Origin: Muricea muricata
Lineage: Eukaryota > Cnidaria > Anthozoa > Malacalcyonacea > Plexauridae
NCBI GenBank assembly: GCA_963855995.1
Contig: OY979716.1
Location: 48,094,116 to 48,158,115, forward strand
Length of the DNA stretch: 64,000 bases
Direction of reading: 5' to 3'
This document shows positions 42,360-54,194 of the stretch, in pieces (positions within the stretch are counted from its first letter, which is position 1; each line of letters opens with the position of its first letter). A program made the position numbers and the translations under genes. The notes beneath the pieces were generated by a model, which did not search any database, was not told the DNA's origin, and saw only the letters and a list, made by a program, of their open reading frames with translations.

Positions 42360-43185
42360 TACCTACATGCAACAACTCAACTGTGCTCTGAGTCCAAATC
42401 CTGAGTTTATGTATACACCGCCTTCTCAGTGTTATTCAGTCAAACAAAAATAAGTCCAAACTCAATAAGTCCAAAAACAAAATAAGTCCAAATAAGTTCA
42501 ATCTAAACATAGTGGATATGATATAGAGCCAAGCCTTCAAGACGATTAATACACAATGGAAACAACCGTTAACAATGTATTGGCGCTTAGGGCCAGCCCG
42601 AATAATTGACTAAAATTCTAGAGCATCGCACGTACTAACTTACAAAAGTATATTTCGCTGATAGAGACAACGTAAAATGTTTTTTCTTTTTCTTTTTAGC
42701 TTTTTTAAAAACTAAATTAAAAAACCTTTACATGACTGTTTTATGCTCAGTCCAATGTCAAAGTATTAATTCCCATGTTGACAAAAAAAATGCATGGGAG
42801 TTTCAATGTCATGTAATTAGCAGTATCACAGAGGTAACTTTGAAACACACTGAAGTATCACGAAAAAATGATTTAAAACTGTTTTAAAAGGTTCAGGCAA
42901 AACTTTTACGTGATTGAATGATTCCCAATGCCATCACAAAGACTTAGTTTACAAACTGACTAAAAAGTGTTGGCATCTTAAATGGTTGTTCTGTAATTAG
43001 CGGTATCACAGAGAACTTAATTGACAAACCATAAACAATGCACACTTTATCACCCCCATATCATCAAAAACATAACAACACACTAATTGCTAGCACCCAA
43101 TGCTATCCTTCTCTACATAAATATTGGGCTAAAATCATTACGATTCAAACTCATCGAGCGTGAAGAACCACTGAAGCTTTCTGCA
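42360..43185. other. non-coding Polinton stretch with a repeated 22-bp word
   Basis: No ORF of note. The word TGTAATTAGCAGTATCACAG occurs near 42,815 and again with one change near 42,990. These could be regulatory sites for the flanking divergent genes, but nothing proves it. CTACATAAATATTGG about 65 bp before the ATG at 43,186 may serve as a TATA-like element. Confidence 0.35.
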
Positions 43186-43661
43186 ATGGAACCAATTGGT
43201 AAGTACACACTCAGATTTCTACTAGATAGTTAACCATACATGACAATTACTTCTCTACTTTTTTCATTCCTTTGCAGTCTATAGCAAGTTTAAAAACTGC
43301 CATGTCCAATTGACAATCGAAAACCTGGAGCAGTTCATTTTGGGCATGGAGAAATTCGTGTGCCCTTCGTGCAAGTACGTAAAATCTTATCATGTTGCTA
43401 TCATTTAATCCTTAGATTATAAACATTTTCTCAATTTTTAAGTCCTAAAATGATTCAATTCTGGTTTTTTCATTGACAGCACTGAAGATCAAGAGTTAGA
43501 CGATCGTTTGAAAGACCTGAATTTCTGGTTCAATTTTTTAAGGTTAGAATGCGAAAATTCTGCAATTTTTTAAAACTTTCATACATCATATATTAATTCA
43601 TTCTCTCTTTTTTTTATATAGAGTACTAATGTTCGCCAGACATCAAGATGTACAAAATTGA
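43186..43661 (+). CDS. four-exon small gene, 70 aa, cysteine-containing, unknown function
   Basis: Exons 43,186-43,198, 43,278-43,374, 43,480-43,542 and 43,622-43,661 are each bounded by GT-AG introns (donors GTAAGT, GTACGT, GTTAGA; acceptors TTTGCAG, TTGACAG, ATATAG). All phases fit and give 70 codons plus TGA. The product starts MEPIVYSKFKNCHVQLTIEN, has 'KFVCPSC' at residues 30-36, and ends in an amphipathic aromatic segment ('LKDLNFWFNFLRVLMFARHQ'). An AATAAA lies just after the stop. The introns are about 80-105 bp. No single exon is long enough for an ORF scan. No family recognised. It is the outermost gene at the right end of the Polinton. Confidence 0.6.
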
Positions 43662-43699
43662 AAAATAAAATTTAATAAATCTTACACATGTCTCAGTTG

Positions 43700-44090
43700 T
43701 TTATTATACAATCTAATATTAATCGTAGTTCATTCTAGTTTCACTGATAACAAAGAAAAAGAATTAAGAAAAGGCCTTCACCGTTCACGGGGAAATAATA
43801 TAGAACAATCAACATGACCTGGACATAATTGCTTTACAACACTGAATGCAATGTCTCAATAAATGTACCACAAGTTTGCCTTAAACATGATTTTTATCAT
43901 CCAAAGTCAAACAATATGACCTTTTCCCTCTCAAACCAATAGCCAAAACCAGTCAAAACAGGTTTTACACATATTTCCGGTCAACATGCACGTGCACTTG
44001 TCTCACACGGATGATCTGGGAACTAATTCACAGGGGTAAGACCTCCGTGAAAATGCTGACTAAGTGTTACATAGCTGTGACTATTCTACT
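43700..44090. repeat. right end of the Polinton with terminal inverted repeat
   Basis: About 43,940-44,090 is the inverted counterpart of 27,924-28,075. Identity is roughly nine bases in ten near the tip and falls inward. No gene between 43,661 and the repeat. Confidence 0.85.
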
Positions 44091-44096
44091 GATACA

Positions 44097-44858
44097 TACT
44101 AAATAGTTGACTACAGTATTTATTAAGCTTAAAATTATGGGGGTTAAAATGATTTGAAGGGGAGTATAACTGATATTTAAGAGTTGAACCCCTTGCACCC
44201 CCCCCCCAAGAACATCTGTATATGTTTACTGGGGTGGGGGTTCCCTTAGTAAAAAAGTCTTACAGTCAGTGAATAATTCAGTAACATACCATGAAACTTA
44301 ACATATCATGAAATTTTGTACAACATTTGAGTTGTAAAAACGTAAACTCTAATTAAATTATTTTTCAGAACGGGTAGTACCAGTTAAGCTGAACATGATT
44401 GAATGTATTTCAAGCAAAGCAGAACTTACAGTAGCTATGGAGTGGAACATTGACTCAAGGTCTAGCACTTAAAAGTCTGTAAAATGTGATAATTATTACA
44501 AGAAGAAAACCCTTACTTATCACAAAATTGTGATCACATTGAGATTGAGGTTTCTTCATGGGAAGTGCTCTCCCTTTAGTGCATGAGGTACTTCCTATGC
44601 ATCAAATTTAATGAAAATTTGTAAAAATACTATATTAGGGACCAGTTTCTAATTGCTATTTTTTTTTTGAAAAACAGTCATTCCAGGGGGGGGGAATTTT
44701 GTCCAGTATACTGGACAATGTGCATTATCGAAATGAAAATGTAAAAAAAAACAAAGTGAACAAATATCTAAAATTATTTATTTACATTTAAAACATTTTA
44801 CAGTGTAAAATATGCTACCTACTAACTACAGCCTTTATCATTTACTTTCCATGAAAAT
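44097..44858. other. non-coding, 3' flank of the piggyBac gene
   Basis: Contains a poly-C run (about 44,200), a poly-G run (about 44,685) and a perfect 16-bp palindrome GTCCAGTATACTGGAC (44,701-44,716) about 140 bp beyond the transposase stop. Palindromes of this kind occur near piggyBac ends, but I could not find matching TTAA termini. Confidence 0.45.
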
Positions 44859-46240
44859 TTAAAAGCAAGTGCTCTTTGTTACACATAGGTACAAATTGCA
44901 CTTGCCACACATAAACATTGTTTTCCTAGTGCAATTATCCATTTTGCATCTCTGTGCATTTTTTGTGCCAGTCAGAATTGGCCAGTGATCATATTTGTCA
45001 TACCGGATTGTTTCGGGAACACTGGACGCTTTCATCCCCTTTTTCGGTGGTATTGGATCACGTGAATCTTCGTCTGACGGATCACTTTGTGGCTTTCCAA
45101 CCATCAGCATAATACAAATTTCAGTAAGCAAATTTAGATAGCTCTTCAATCCTCCCATCTCTCTGTATAGGATCCAGGCATTGACTGCACATTGACTTGT
45201 CAAGTGCAATGCAATGCGCTGGTACCACTTTCGAGGCCTGTACTTGGTTCGACACAGGGCCAACATCATGTCGAATTTGCCAACACCTCCCATGAAGTTG
45301 TTGTACAACTCGACTGCAGCAGGACATTCTACGCTTGCAGTGGCTTTTTCTTTGCGTATGTACCTTGTACACTTTCCCACTGGCTCCTTTCCAACAAAAT
45401 TAGATATCATCAGCACTCTCTTGCTGTCATACCAGGATGTAACCACAACTGATTTGTCTTTGTTGACATTCTGTGTTGAAGCACCTCTGCCACATTTTTT
45501 CAACTCTTTCTCATTTGGCAAAGGGCACTTTCTGGACCTAACAACATTCAATGATGCCAATGCCCAAAACCCTTTATTAGCCAAATATTGCATTAGCTCT
45601 GGGCTTGAAAAGAAGTTGTCGAAGAAAAGTTTATGCTTATCTTCTTCCATTTTCTCAATCAAGTGTAGAACAACAAATCCACTTTCGCCACACTTTTCAG
45701 GTGCATCCCATTCATCTGGAGGACCAGTTTTCCCCTTTTCCCCATCGACTTCAAAGGTATAAACATATCCAGCAACACCAGCAAGGGCCCATAGCTTATA
45801 GCCCCATTTCTTTGGCTTCTTCGGGAGGTAACGCTTGAGACTACTGGCACCTTTGAATGGTACCACTTGCTCATCAACAGCAACATAGGTTTCAGGGATG
45901 ACAACTTCAAAGAACTTTTGCCTGATGTAATCAACAAATGGCTGGATCTTGTAACATTTGTTATAACTTTCACTATTACCATCAGGGATTAGGTTGTTGT
46001 CATTATAGTGAAGCAGTTGCATAATCTTGGCAAATCGGTTTACACCCATTGTGTTAGCAATAATGTCAACTCTGGTGTTGCTCTGCCAATACATTGTCGG
46101 TTTGGCAACTTTAGGATATCCATGTACAGAACTATACCAAAGGCTTTCTTGATATCTTCACCTGTGATTTCATCAATTTCATTGTAGCAAACAAGTAGGA
46201 CAAAGGACACTTTACATATACAAAACCCAAAACAAAACTG
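44859..46240 (-). pseudogene. piggyBac-type transposase, N-terminally broken
   Basis: DDD transposase (precise TTAA cut-and-paste in the known family). The main minus-strand ORF (46,094-44,859, 411 codons) starts inside the domain at 'MYWQSNTRVD'. First aspartate in 'YVAVDEQVVPFKG', second in 'KLFFDNFFSSPEL'. The third position reads 'NNFMGGVGKFDMM', with Gly where active enzymes have Asp directly after 'GGV'; the nearby Asp is kept. The Cys-rich tail 'CKMDNCTRKTMFMCGKC' is the C-terminal zinc domain. Upstream, 'DEITGEDIKKAFGIVLYM' continues the domain in another frame, so a one-base break lies near 46,118. The rest of the N-terminus is not found. Confidence 0.85.
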
Positions 46241-46615
46241 TATTATGACATAATAAATATGAAAATTACTTTGCTTTTTGATCCAGATCTAGTGGTATGA
46301 AGTGAAAACTCTAAATAAACCAGCAGTTTTTAATTTTTCCTTCAAATAAGCAAAGAACACAAAGCCTGTCTTTTCAAAAACCTCAAAAAGTGAATATAAT
46401 TAAGCAACTTACATAGCTGTTTGTTTTGGTATAACTGCCGTGCCTTTAGCGTGCGGTGCAGACGCACATTTCCATCCTCGTGGAAAATTAGCATCTGCGT
46501 ACCTGAGTGAATATTTTGTTTCCACAACGTAAGCCAATCAGAATTCAGCTCCTAGAATCAGGGAACAAACTAGCGCAATTTATGCTGAGTAAACACACAA
46601 TCGCATGGAAATAGC
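46241..46615. other. no gene seen
   Basis: AT-rich spacer between the piggyBac and RecQ pseudogenes, with no recognisable domain. Confidence 0.4.
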
Positions 46616-48572
46616 ATGGCTGATAGTCTGGAGAGCGCATTCCGGGATGTTTGCAAAGTTTTTGGCATCTTGGATTTAAATAAATTTCAGAAAGATGCCA
46701 TAAAATGCATCAATGAAAAAAGAGATGTATTTGTGAATGTGCCGACTGGATTTGAAAAATCAATTATATTTCAAGCTTTACCGCTTATTTTCAGATTGAG
46801 AGAACATGGAGTCGATCAAGGCCAAAATTTGTGCAGTCAGGACAGCCAGCCAGCTAAACCTATTGTTTTGGTAGTTTCAGCATTAAATAGTCTCATGAAA
46901 GATCAAGTTACTCGGCTTCACTTTCTTGAGGTCAGTGCAATTGCCCTCAATGATATGACATCAGATAGTATTGAAAAAAAAGTTGTAAATGGATATTACT
47001 CTGTTGTATATGGGTCTCCTGAACTATGGCTAGGCGATGAAAGATGGAGAAAGATGGTTGCTGGATCTGTCTACCGAAAGAATGTGAAAGCAGTGGCTGT
47101 GGATGAGGCACACATTGTTTCCCACTGGTACGTACTGTATTTTTCAAAATATAATAAATGTATACTTTGATAGTAAGAAATAAATTGAAATAAATGGGCG
47201 AGGTGTCTCTTGTCTGTACATATCATAAATAGTTGGCATGTACCATATATGCTTGCACATGCAGATTTAGATAAGAAATCTCTTCATCTTCAGCCTACTA
47301 AATTGTATTAATTAAGTTAATACAAAATTGTTATTCTTTCCAGGGGGTTGTCAAAAAGCAACAAGCATACAGCATTCCGGGTGTGGTTTTCTGAGCTTCA
47401 TGAATTTAGGTCACTCTTACCTGGTGTTCCTTTTATTGCACTCACAGCAACAGCCACAAAGAACAGCAGAACATCTATTTTTTGATGCCTTGATGATGAA
47501 TCAACCATGTCATATTATGGAAAGCCCACACAAAGAGAATATTTCATATGTTGTAAAGTATATGGAGAAGAGTGCTAGCTTGTCCAACTATTTCTCATGG
47601 CTTGCTGATGAGATAACACAAAAAACTGCATCAACAACAACTATTATATATTGCCATACGATTAAGCAGTGTGCTGTTGTTTACTCAACTTTGAAAGAAC
47701 TTCTCAGTGATAACATTTATGAGGATCCTATAAAAAGAAATCCACAGAGAGTGCTATTAGAAATACTGCATTGTTGTACCCCAAAATGCAATAAAAAATG
47801 TCTTACAATCATTTCAAATGGAGGATGGCTGCATTAGAGTTCTGGTAGCAACTATAGCATTTGGCATGGGTGTAGATTGCAAGAAAGTTAATAGAACACT
47901 ACATTTTGGACCAGCTAAAAACATTGAAGCTTTCATGCAAGAAAGTGGACGAGCTGGTAGAGATGGAACACAGAGTACAGCCTATATGCTTCATCAGAGT
48001 TTTCAACTAGCACATGTAGAAAAGGAAATGAAGACCTATATCAATTCAACAGACTGTAGGCAAACATTTTTGCTTAGTTTTTTTGATGTGACATTCTGCC
48101 CCATAGCTCCACTATATTTATGTTGTGATAATTGCTCTTTAATATGTAATTGTGGTTTGCAAGACTGTAAAAAGTACTTTCTTATCCAGCTGCCCAGATA
48201 ACATGTGCAAAGTCTCAAGAACTCAAAGTTGAACTTTACAAACTTTACAAACGATTACTACAAGACTTATTAAAAAGGGATGCAAGTGGAAAGTTGAAGG
48301 TTTTTAATCATCCCAAATTTCTGCTTGGATTTTCAGATATACAGATTTTCCAGGTAATTGCATATGCTCCCAAAATTTTTACAATTGATGACATTTGCTG
48401 CTATGTTGAAATTTGGGATATAAAGCATGCCCATAGTGTATATCAAATAATACAGAAGTTGTTTGGAGACATGAAGGGATCTACTGATGTTCCTGTTGAT
48501 GAAATTTCTGTTGATGAAGAAGATTGCTTGCTTCCAGAAGACTGGAATGACCCAGGGCTGGATGAAGATTAG
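46616..48572 (+). pseudogene. RecQ-like DNA helicase, two-exon, frameshifted
   Basis: Superfamily 2 helicase of RecQ type (3'-5' unwinding in the known family). Exon 1 (46,616-47,127) has the Q-motif-like 'LNKFQKDAIKC', motif I 'VNVPTGFEKSIIFQALP' (Glu where the consensus is Gly before KS), motif Ia 'SALNSLMKDQV' and motif II 'AVDEAHIVSHW'. A GTACGT donor and a TTTCCAG acceptor join it in phase to exon 2 at 47,344, with motif III 'FIALTATATK'. A T-run near 47,482 and a site near 47,800 shift the frame. Motifs V ('FGMGVDCKKV') and VI ('QESGRAGRDG') are clear near 47,870-47,975, followed by a Cys-rich 'CCDNCSLICNC'. Later frames decay toward 48,572. Free-standing RecQ-like genes are common in transposon-rich invertebrate DNA, so this is more likely element-borne than the host RecQ. 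Confidence 0.8.
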
Positions 48573-48574
48573 CT

Positions 48575-49335
48575 TCAATGGCAATTGATGAACTTAGTTT
48601 TCTGCAAATGAGTGGACTAAGTGATTCATTGGAGTGCAGCACAAAGACTTTTTTAACTTTAAACAAAAATGTAGCATAAATAAGTATTATAATTATTATT
48701 CATCAATAAAAATGTGTAGCCTAATTTACTATTTCCTGCTATTTACATACTGCAAGTATTTATTTACATTTGATATTTTATACCAGAAACTGGGTTTTAA
48801 GATGGTTTTTTTAGTACTTTACTTTGCCTATTTATATCACAATGTACATACAACAGCTGTTGTAATTTAACCACCTTTAATAAGCAAACATTAAGTGATG
48901 TTGGTGCTCAATTACTTATGAATCGTTATGCATAGCAAGAATATATAAAACACCCATGTGCAATCTGGTCAAATAAATTATGCTAACAGCAAGTTTTTCA
49001 GGATGTTGTTTATTAATAAATGAAACACAAACTTAAAAAAATTAATAGGTGCTTATAATGTACAACCTCAAAAATTTAATGTTTGTATCAACTTTTCATT
49101 TATTAATTTAATAGACAATATTCTGAAAAATTTGAAGTGTTAACATCAAAATTCCTTCATGCTTTTTGAGCAAGGCTGCATATGTTTGTGGGCAGTGTCT
49201 TGCATGATGGATTATTTATTGATGACACTGCATATCAACATGGGTGGTTTTTGTACAAAAGTACGTCAATCAGAGCACAGTTGGTTGATGCAGCTATTAA
49301 AGTTAGCCCACTGCTTCTTACCACTAGTAAAACCC
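48575..49335. other. no gene seen
   Basis: AT-rich, no recognisable domain in the short ORFs. Confidence 0.4.
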
Positions 49336-49440
49336 CAGGGGCTGGTGGTTCAAAAGCAGGTTAGCTTAACCCTGGGTTAACTCGAAATTCAAAGCAAATT
49401 TTCCAAGAATTGTAATAATTTTTGTAATCCTGAATTCATA
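49336..49440. mobile_element. fragment of the GGGCC-end MITE family
   Basis: GGTTAGCTTAACCCTGGGTTAA and AAAGCAAATTTTCCAAGA match the inverted right half of the MITE at 3,447-3,695. Only one end is present. Confidence 0.6.
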
Positions 49441-49688
49441 AATCTTGCCTGGATCGACTATATAACTAACTATATTATTAATTATATTATTATAACTAAC
49501 TATATTGACTATATGATTAACTATATTATTAATTATCAATGACTTGTCAAAATGTTCTAGTACATGTTCAAATGTTACTAACGATAACACTTCAAATAAT
49601 ATACAGGATTATAGTCTATTGCCTTTGCTAGATATTAGCTCTAGTATTACAAATATACTTCATATACTTCATTTAACCCAATTCTGAT

Positions 49689-52205
49689 TTGGACCTGCAT
49701 ATGCCTAATGCTAAAAATTTTAATTATTATACAGCTCATGATTTTCACAGTAATCAAGATATAATTGAGTGTTACAATGGAAAAAATTCATTTTCAGTAT
49801 TAAATTGTAATATCAGAAGTCTTTCTGCTAATTTTGACCATTTTGTAAATATGCTGTCCGAGTTACATTACCTTTTTCATTCATTGGCCTAACTGAGACT
49901 AAAATAAAATCTGGGCATGATCCTGTAATGAATTGTGAGCTGCCTGGTTATCGCTTTGTATCCCAACCCAGTTATTCAAATGCAGGCGGCGTAGGTTTTT
50001 TAATAAGGAATGAATTTGAGTGTACCCAACGTATAGATTTGTCATTAGTTAAAAATGAATTTGAGATTTTATGGATTGAGGTGCAAAATGATGACCAGAG
50101 TAATATGTTGTGTGTTATTGTATATAGACATCTGAGTGGAGGTGTCAACATCTTCCAGGATTACATGAATAATGTTATAGACAAAATTCACAGGAAAAAT
50201 AAGCATTGCATAATATTGGGAGATTTTAATTTGGACTTTTTAAAATTTGAGTCTCATCCTCCAATGGATGAATTTATGACTAGTCTTAGTACGTCATCTT
50301 TTCAACCGTACGTTTTACAGCCAACTTGAATTACAGATCATTCTGCTACCCTCATTGACAACATATTTTTTAACTCCCTTGAACATTTTACTGTCAGTGG
50401 AAATATAATATATGATCTAGCAGGTCATTTACCTAATTTCCTTTTTATTAATAAATTTTCTATACTACCAACTAACATAGAGATTTTCATAAGAGATTAT
50501 TCCTCATTTAATGAGTTATGTTTGGTAAACAAAATTCAATCTGTTAACTGGCAAAATATCCTCAACAATAATTCAAGTTCATCTACAATATTTGATATAT
50601 TTTATGCAAAACTCTCGGAAATTAATAGATTTCCATATCCCAGTTAAAAAATTATCCAAGAGAAAATTAAATATACAGACAAAACCTTGGATTACAACTG
50701 CTATAGGGAAATCTATTCAAGTCAAAAATAGAATTTATAAAAATATCTTAAGACTAAGTCTCATTGTCATTCTAAATTTAAATTCTATAAAAATAAATTA
50801 AATCATCTTATACGAATATGTAAAAGTAACTACTATTTATTTTAACAGAAATTCAAACAATAGTAAGTTGGTCTGGAAAGGTATATTTCAAATTATCCTG
50901 GTAAATTCTAAAATCTATGAATCACCTGCCAAGATTGTGAATGGAAATCGAGAAATAACTGATAAAAAGGAAATTGCCCATACTTTATGTGAATACTTCT
51001 CTAATGTTGGTAAGCAGTTCGCTGACACTATCCCTAATGTGGATAAATCGCCATTAGATTATATGGCTGAATCTTCATCAGAGCGTTTCTGTTTTTTCCC
51101 AGTTGCATCCCAGGAAATTGTAGATGAAATATTTAAATTAATGTCTGGAAAAGCCACTGGGCCTTTTAGTATACCAGTTAAAATATTGAAGATTATTAAA
51201 TATGTTATATCTAAACCTCTTGAACTACTTTTTTAGTTTGGGAGAAGTACCAAGTTCTTTTAAGATTGCAAAAATAATTCCAGTTTATAAGGTGGATGCC
51301 AGACTTGTTGAAACAACTATCGTCCAATTTCACTTCTTTCTGTATTTAATAAACTTGTGGAAAAACTTGTGTATAACAGATTAACTGATTTCCTAAACAA
51401 AAAAGAAATCCTGTATGAAAAACAATTTGGATTTCGTTCCAACCATTACACAGATCGCGCTATTCTAAGTATTATTGATAAGGTTCAATTATCAATTGAG
51501 GAGAAAAGCTACTCCTGAGGAATATTCCTTGACGTTAAAAAAGCTTTCGATACAGTTGATCACAGCATTCTTATTAAAAAATTAGATAAACTTGGTATTC
51601 GTGGTTTAGCAAATAAATGGTTTGTCTCGTATCTTACAAATAGGAAACAATATGTATACTTAGATAATAATATATCTGATTACAATACAGTTACCTGTGG
51701 TATCCCTCAGGGGTCAGTGCTTGGTCCTCTTTTATTATTACCATTTATATATAAATGGTAAGGAACTAAAATGAAGTTTCTGTATCAAATATCTTGGCAT
51801 TCTCATCGATTCACACTTGAATTGGAAAGATAATATTGATTATATCTCTAGGAAAATTAAGCGAACTATAGGTATTATTTATGAACTCCAATGCTACGTT
51901 AATATAAAAACTCTTGTCAATGTATATAATGCTCTGATACATCCCTTTCTAATTTATGGTATATTGGCTTGGGGTAATACCTATCCAACTACTCTCAAAC
52001 CATTGATCATATTGCAGAAAAAGGCAAGACGTGTTATGACCTTACCTTTTCTAAATTTGATGCTCACTCAGTCCCCTCTTTAATGAACTTAGAATTATAA
52101 AGTTCCTTGACCTTGTTAGTTTACACATCACAATCTTCATGCATAAATTTCAAAATAACAACTTGCAAGTTGTGTTCAATAATTACTTTACTCCTGTAAA
52201 TCAAA
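49689..52205 (+). pseudogene. CR1/L2-like LINE: endonuclease and reverse transcriptase, broken
   Basis: The plus strand carries an APE-type endonuclease: 'FSVLNCNIRSLSANFDHF' near 49,790, 'GGVGFLIRNEFECTQ' near 49,990 and 'IILGDFNLDFLKFE' near 50,220. The reverse transcriptase follows: 'KATGPFSIPVKILK' near 51,150, 'KQFGFRSNHYTDRAILS' near 51,425, 'FLDVKKAFDTVDHSIL' near 51,530 and 'CGIPQGSVLGPLL' near 51,700. The catalytic YADD box is missing: a deletion near 51,745 joins to the 3' region ('LNWKDNIDYISRKIKR', 'LIHPFLIYGILAWGNT'). At least five stops or shifts. The 3' end is cut by the 1-kb repeat at about 52,206. No ORF1 is seen. Confidence 0.8.
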
Positions 52206-53233
52206 CACAAGCCTACCTACGCCCGGCGCTCCGGCAAAGACCCTGGTTGGAGCTGGTCACGCGACTCTTTAAAAAATCCGTTACTTTATAGGGTGGGGAA
52301 AGTATCAAATTACATGCTTCCACATACAAGTGATACATTTCAAATGCAAGGAGTGAGATTTAATTGCTATGAACAACAATATAAACTTTTTGATCTAAAA
52401 TCATCGATTTTTGTCTATTTTGTGTGTTTCATTTCATTTATTATTGTTAGCGTTTGAATTCCGAAAGCATGAGTGTCGATAAGTAAACTATGTTAGGTGT
52501 TGGCAATTGTCAAGCGATCCTAAGTTTATAGGTGTTTCGTTGCCGTGTTTATTTTAAAAGGCATTAAAACGGGCTCTCGTAATTGCTTTATTCGCTGATA
52601 CATACAATTTATGCCTAAAATATTACATAACCTCTGTACACTCCATTAAGAATGTTAACATTTGCACCGATGCAAGTATAATGCAGTGTACTTGTAACGC
52701 AAAGCATCTGCGAACTTTAAAATGTCAGTATTGCTCAGGGCACAATAGATAAGCGAATTTATAACATTTTGACTTTATGAAACTCCTAATCACGCAAAAA
52801 CCATGTAAAACTGCTTTGCAATAACTACTGGGTTACTTATCTTCAATGTTCACAGCCCAACTTGAATACTGGGATGCAAAAGGGAGTGATACAGAAGAAT
52901 TTCTACAAAATTAATTTAATACGAAAAAGGTGAATGTCCAACATAAGCCCCATGCAGTGAAATATCTCCTTTTGCAACAGAAATTTGCACATATTGTTAT
53001 ATTATATACAATATTTGTATTATAATAACAGCAATATATACATATGAAGTAAGAAATTGTAAGGCCCTGTTAGGGAAAATTTTGAATTGGTGACATAAAC
53101 TTTGTCGTAATTGCGACAGCTCATACATATGAGGGAAGAATAATAATCAGATGTCAAAAGAGGGACACAGCATTGTTTGTAAGAAACAACATATTCTGTA
53201 TCTTTAAAATGAAAGGAGCGACTTGCATACCTT
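52206..53233. mobile_element. about 1-kb repeat, copy 2 (without foldback)
   Basis: Inverted copy of the sequence flanking the foldback element at 11.1-14.5 kb. It is continuous where copy 1 is interrupted and gives the empty site for that insertion. It lies within LINE sequence on its left side. No coding capacity. Confidence 0.85.
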
Positions 53234-53956
53234 GCAATAGTTAATGCAAAGAAACAAGCTCACAACTTAATATTGTGGTTGACCATATAAAGTTGTATTG
53301 AATCTGTGCTGGACTCTATTCATGGTACATATTAATTCATACATACCAGGTAACCAGAAATCACAGATAAATACTTGCAATTGTTGTCAATAAAAATTCA
53401 TTTTTCAAATACTAAATTCCCAAATTTTGCTTTATAATTTTGTTTTCTAAACACGATTGCTAAGATAGCAAAATAGATTTCTATTCAGGAGCTAGTTCCA
53501 GGTCTTTTACTCGCGGCCAGGTCAGCTAGTATGCAGATGTGGTTACGTGGAAGAAAGACATATCACAGTCAATTTGAAAAAACTTTATAAATTATATGGA
53601 ATCTAAGTTAAGCATGTAATTTTTTGCATACTAACATAAATAAAATTTTGCAGCAGCATTTAGGAAAGATGTCCTGTACAAATTAAATTGACAAAATCCT
53701 TGGGGTTTTTTTACCTTATGCTCCAGTACGACAATATAAAAACAATTAAATTCCATCTCCGCTTTTCAATCGTCTACCCTCGACTTCTGACCCTCGACCT
53801 CTCACCCTCGACCCTAGACAAAAACTTAAGCTAAGCTTACACATGCAATTTTTTCCATGTGCCGGCAAGGTATCCGGTCGTTTTGCTAACGGCCCGGTCA
53901 TTTCGCCAATGTCTCAAACATTACATGAATCACAAGTAAACTTTTTAAAATTAATA
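53234..53956. other. no gene; short CCTCGACC-type repeats and part of a small MITE
   Basis: A run of CTCGACTTCTGACCCTCGAC-like words lies at about 53,768-53,818. At about 53,872-53,915, words of the type CCGGTCGTTTTGC / CCCGGTCATTTCGCC look like an inverted-repeat end. Related words (GGCAAAATGACCGG) occur at 58,534, beyond the gypsy element, so the gypsy may have inserted into a small repeat. Confidence 0.4.
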
Positions 53957-53961
53957 CGAAC

Positions 53962-54123
53962 TGTTGCATGTTATCTCCACGTGACCTACTTCTAGAGTAT
54001 GGGATTTTGGATAAGGACATGTGCGTGCGCAGGGACACGATGAGAAGCTTGCTTGTTATGAGATTATCAGCTTTGTATTCGTAAGTCGTTATACTTAATA
54101 ATCAATTATAAAGAAACTGTACA
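53962..54123 (+). repeat. 5' LTR of the gypsy element
   Basis: 162 bp, TG...CA ends, near-identical to 58,010-58,171. It is short for an LTR but within the range for compact gypsy elements. Confidence 0.93.
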
Positions 54124-54141
54124 TGGTGTCAGATGTGGGAT
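54124..54141 (+). promoter_or_regulatory. primer-binding site, tRNA-Leu-like
   Basis: TGGTGTCAGATGTGGGAT directly follows the 5' LTR. It is complementary, with one mismatch, to the 3' end of a leucine tRNA of the type ending TTCTGACA-CCA as I remember it. The tRNA identity is inference. Confidence 0.6.
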
Positions 54142-54194
54142 TTTTAAAGTTGATTTACACAGAAGTTTCTTAGTTCTCAATTTGCTCATAAACA

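Larger units (their letters stand above)
27924..44090. mobile_element. Polinton/Maverick element, decayed, with a Kolobok inside
   Basis: The ends start AGTAGAATAGTCACAGCTAT on the left and, inverted, on the right. They continue as about 150 bp of diverged terminal inverted repeat (shared blocks TTAGTCAGCATTTT, CCCCTGTGAATTAGTTCCCAG, TCATCCGTGTGAGACA, GGAAATATGTGTAAAAC). Flanking 6-mers are GATATA (27,918-27,923) and GATACA (44,091-44,096), a target duplication with one difference. AG ends and 6-bp duplications are known Polinton traits. Inside are a retroviral-type integrase, capsid remnant, adenain-like protease, packaging ATPase, late protein and protein-primed polymerase. Removing the Kolobok leaves about 10.6 kb, shorter than typical 15-20 kb Polintons, because most of the capsid gene and polymerase is gone. 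Confidence 0.9.

Noticed and set aside
45192..45838. Plus-strand ORFs up to 182 codons
   Set aside because: They are antisense to the piggyBac transposase, whose catalytic motifs are on the minus strand.
49366..49590. 74-codon minus-strand ORF rich in Asn/Ile
   Set aside because: It reads across short AT repeats (ACTATATTATTAATT-type) and part of a MITE.
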